Assembly: GCA_009773995.1 (NCBI GenBank)
Contig: VSMY01000128.1
Span: 1-6,793, forward strand
Source: Oscillibacter sp.
GTDB lineage: Bacteria > Bacillota > Clostridia > Oscillospirales > Oscillospiraceae
DNA: 6,793 bases
Reading direction: 5' to 3'
The position numbers and the translations under genes are program-made. This document shows, in pieces, positions 5,591 through 6,793 of this stretch. The notes beneath the pieces were generated by a model, which had not been told where the DNA came from, did no database searches, and was given only the letters and a program-made list of their open reading frames with translations. Every line of letters begins with the position of its first letter. The first letter of the stretch is position 1.

Positions 5591-6793
5591 ATGACGGAGC
5601 TCCGAAAACACGCGGAACAGATCTATGCCGAGGCCATCCGCCGGGCCTTGCCGGACGTGGCGGTGAAGGAGGCTTTGAAGGGCTTTCATCCCGGTCCCGG
5701 CCGGACGCTGCTGATCGCCGTAGGAAAGGCGGCGTGGCGCATGGCCTCCGCCGCCCTGGAAACCGTGGAAGTGGATGGGGGACTGGTGGTGACGAAGTAC
5801 GGCCACAGCCGGGGGCCTCTTCCCGGACTGGAGATCCTGGAGGCGGGGCACCCGGTGGCGGACGCCGCCTCCTTCGCCGCGGCGGAGCGGGCGCTGGCGC
5901 TGGCCCGGGGACTGGGGGAGGGGGACGACCTGCTCTTCCTTCTCTCCGGCGGGGGCTCCGCCCTCTTCGAGTCGTCGGTGCTCTCCCTGGAGGAGGTTCA
6001 GGAGATCAACCGACGGCTCCTGGCCTGCGGCGCGGACATCCAGGAGGTCAACCGGGTCCGCAAGCGCCTGTCCAACGTGAAGGGGGGCCGCTTCGGCGCG
6101 GCCTGCGCCCCGGCACGGGTGTTCTCCGTGGTCCTCTCCGACGTGGTGGGGGACCGGCTGGACATGATCGCCTCCGGCCCCGCCGCCGTGGACGCCTCTA
6201 CCCTTGCGGAAACCCTGGCGGTGGTGGAGAAATACTGCTTAAAGCTGTCCCCCCAGGCCCAAGCGCTGTTGGAACGGCCTCTCCCGGCGGCGCTGCCCCA
6301 TGTGGAGAGCCGCATCTGCGGCAGCGTTTCCCAGCTCTGCCAGACAGCAGCGGAGGTTTGCCGGGGATTGGGCTACGAGGCCCGCGTTCTCACGGACCAG
6401 GCGGCGGGGGAGGCCCGGGAGACCGGGGAAAATCTGGCCCGGCTCCTCCTCCGGGAGCGGGAGGCGGGAAAGCCCCTGGCTCTGATCCTGGGCGGCGAGA
6501 CCGTGGTGCGGCTCACCGGAAAGGGCAAAGGAGGCCGGAATCAGGAGCTGGCCCTGGCGGCGGCCCCCATCCTAGCGGGGACGGAGGGAACAGCCTTGTT
6601 CTCCGTGGGTTCCGACGGCACCGACGGCCCCACGGACGCGGCGGGGGGCTATGTGGACGGGGGGACCTGGGACCGTCTCCGGGCCCTGGGGATTGAAGTC
6701 CCGGCGGTGCTGGCGGAGAACGATTCCTACCGCGCCCTGGAGAAAATCGGGGGCCTGATTGTCACCGGACCCACGGGCACCAATGTCAACGAT
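5591..6793 (+). CDS. Glycerate 2-kinase, type-2 (DUF4147/MOFRL) family (3' partial)
   Basis: This cytosolic kinase should phosphorylate D-glycerate with ATP to 2-phosphoglycerate, feeding lower glycolysis (GckA/TtuD type, unrelated to GlxK/GarK). The ATG at 5591 has GGGAGG 8 bases upstream and a promoter in front. The frame stays open to the window end, with 401 codons visible. The family is usually about 415-450 residues, so only a short C-terminal tail is missing. Motifs in order are AVGKAA at 43-48, LLSGGGSAL at 117-125, RKRLSNVKGG at 157-166, VLSDVVGD at 181-188, IASGP at 193-197, then the MOFRL domain with GGET at 301-304, GKGKGGRNQE at 310-319, GSDGTDGPTDAAG at 340-352 and TGPTGTNVND at the window edge. 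All expected motifs are intact. It is divergent from the isomerase-aldolase operon. Its glycerate could come from glyoxylate via tartronate semialdehyde, but this is inference. Confidence 0.93.
   Translation, partial: MTELRKHAEQIYAEAIRRALPDVAVKEALKGFHPGPGRTLLIAVGKAAWRMASAALETVEVDGGLVVTKYGHSRGPLPGLEILEAGHPVADAASFAAAERALALARGLGEGDDLLFLLSGGGSALFESSVLSLEEVQEINRRLLACGADIQEVNRVRKRLSNVKGGRFGAACAPARVFSVVLSDVVGDRLDMIASGPAAVDASTLAETLAVVEKYCLKLSPQAQALLERPLPAALPHVESRICGSVSQLCQTAAEVCRGLGYEARVLTDQAAGEARETGENLARLLLREREAGKPLALILGGETVVRLTGKGKGGRNQELALAAAPILAGTEGTALFSVGSDGTDGPTDAAGGYVDGGTWDRLRALGIEVPAVLAENDSYRALEKIGGLIVTGPTGTNVND

Noticed and set aside
4713..5594. A 293-codon plus-strand frame opposite the isomerase
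   Set aside because: It is antisense to the MtnA-like gene, runs through the divergent promoter region and has no recognisable motif.
5734..6696. A 320-codon plus-strand frame rich in Gly, Arg and Pro
   Set aside because: It is an alternate frame inside the glycerate kinase gene, whose own frame runs through the whole region with every family motif intact.
1..6793. Mobile elements, CRISPR arrays, tRNA or riboswitches
   Set aside because: I saw no transposase or integrase, no terminal or direct repeats, no regularly spaced repeats and no tRNA-like folds. Nearly all bases belong to recognised metabolic genes, and the only gaps are short.

Overview
The window is GC-rich (clearly above 60% by eye). 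Its genes are tightly packed with strong AGGAGG-type ribosome binding sites. The proteins are those of an anaerobic purine and sugar-phosphate catabolism locus. This fits a GC-rich Firmicute/Clostridia, for example an Oscillospirales gut anaerobe, but no taxonomic marker is present and the assignment is inference.

Layout. (1) Bases 1-3664, plus strand: a three-gene operon for a molybdenum hydroxylase of the xanthine dehydrogenase family. The order is large Mo-cofactor subunit (xdhA, cut at its 5' end by the window edge), FAD subunit (xdhB), then two-[2Fe-2S] subunit (xdhC). Gene order, lengths and many motifs match E. coli XdhABC as I remember it. (2) Bases 3669-3708: a 14-bp hairpin between convergent operons. 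Its T-tract faces the minus strand, so it ends the leftward operon well and the xdh operon less certainly. (3) Bases 3725-5456, minus strand: a two-gene operon. The upstream gene is an MtnA/eIF2B-type aldose-1-phosphate isomerase. The downstream gene is a class II, fuculose-phosphate-type aldolase, 13 bases after it. (4) Bases 5457-5590: a compact divergent promoter region. Two back-to-back sigma70-type promoters have their -35 boxes 12 bp apart and share a dyad. (5) Bases 5591 to the end, plus strand: a type-2 (MOFRL/DUF4147) glycerate kinase, open at the window edge, with 401 codons visible.

How the genes may work together. Xdh would oxidise a purine base. The isomerase and aldolase form the two-step core known from the DHAP shunt: a pentose-1-phosphate becomes a ketopentose-1-phosphate, which is split into dihydroxyacetone phosphate and a C2 aldehyde. 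The known inputs of such pairs are 5-methylthioribose-1-phosphate and 5-deoxyribose-1-phosphate. The isomerase here lacks the usual MtnA Arg-Gly-Ala-Pro loop, and its neighbour is a purine enzyme. Ribose-1-phosphate from nucleoside phosphorolysis is therefore a reasonable alternative input. Glycerate kinase makes 2-phosphoglycerate and could take up carbon arriving through glyoxylate or glycerate. That integrated picture is inference. No nucleosidase, phosphorylase, kinase, transporter or regulator lies inside the window. I see no RNA genes, CRISPR arrays, insertion sequences or other mobile elements.
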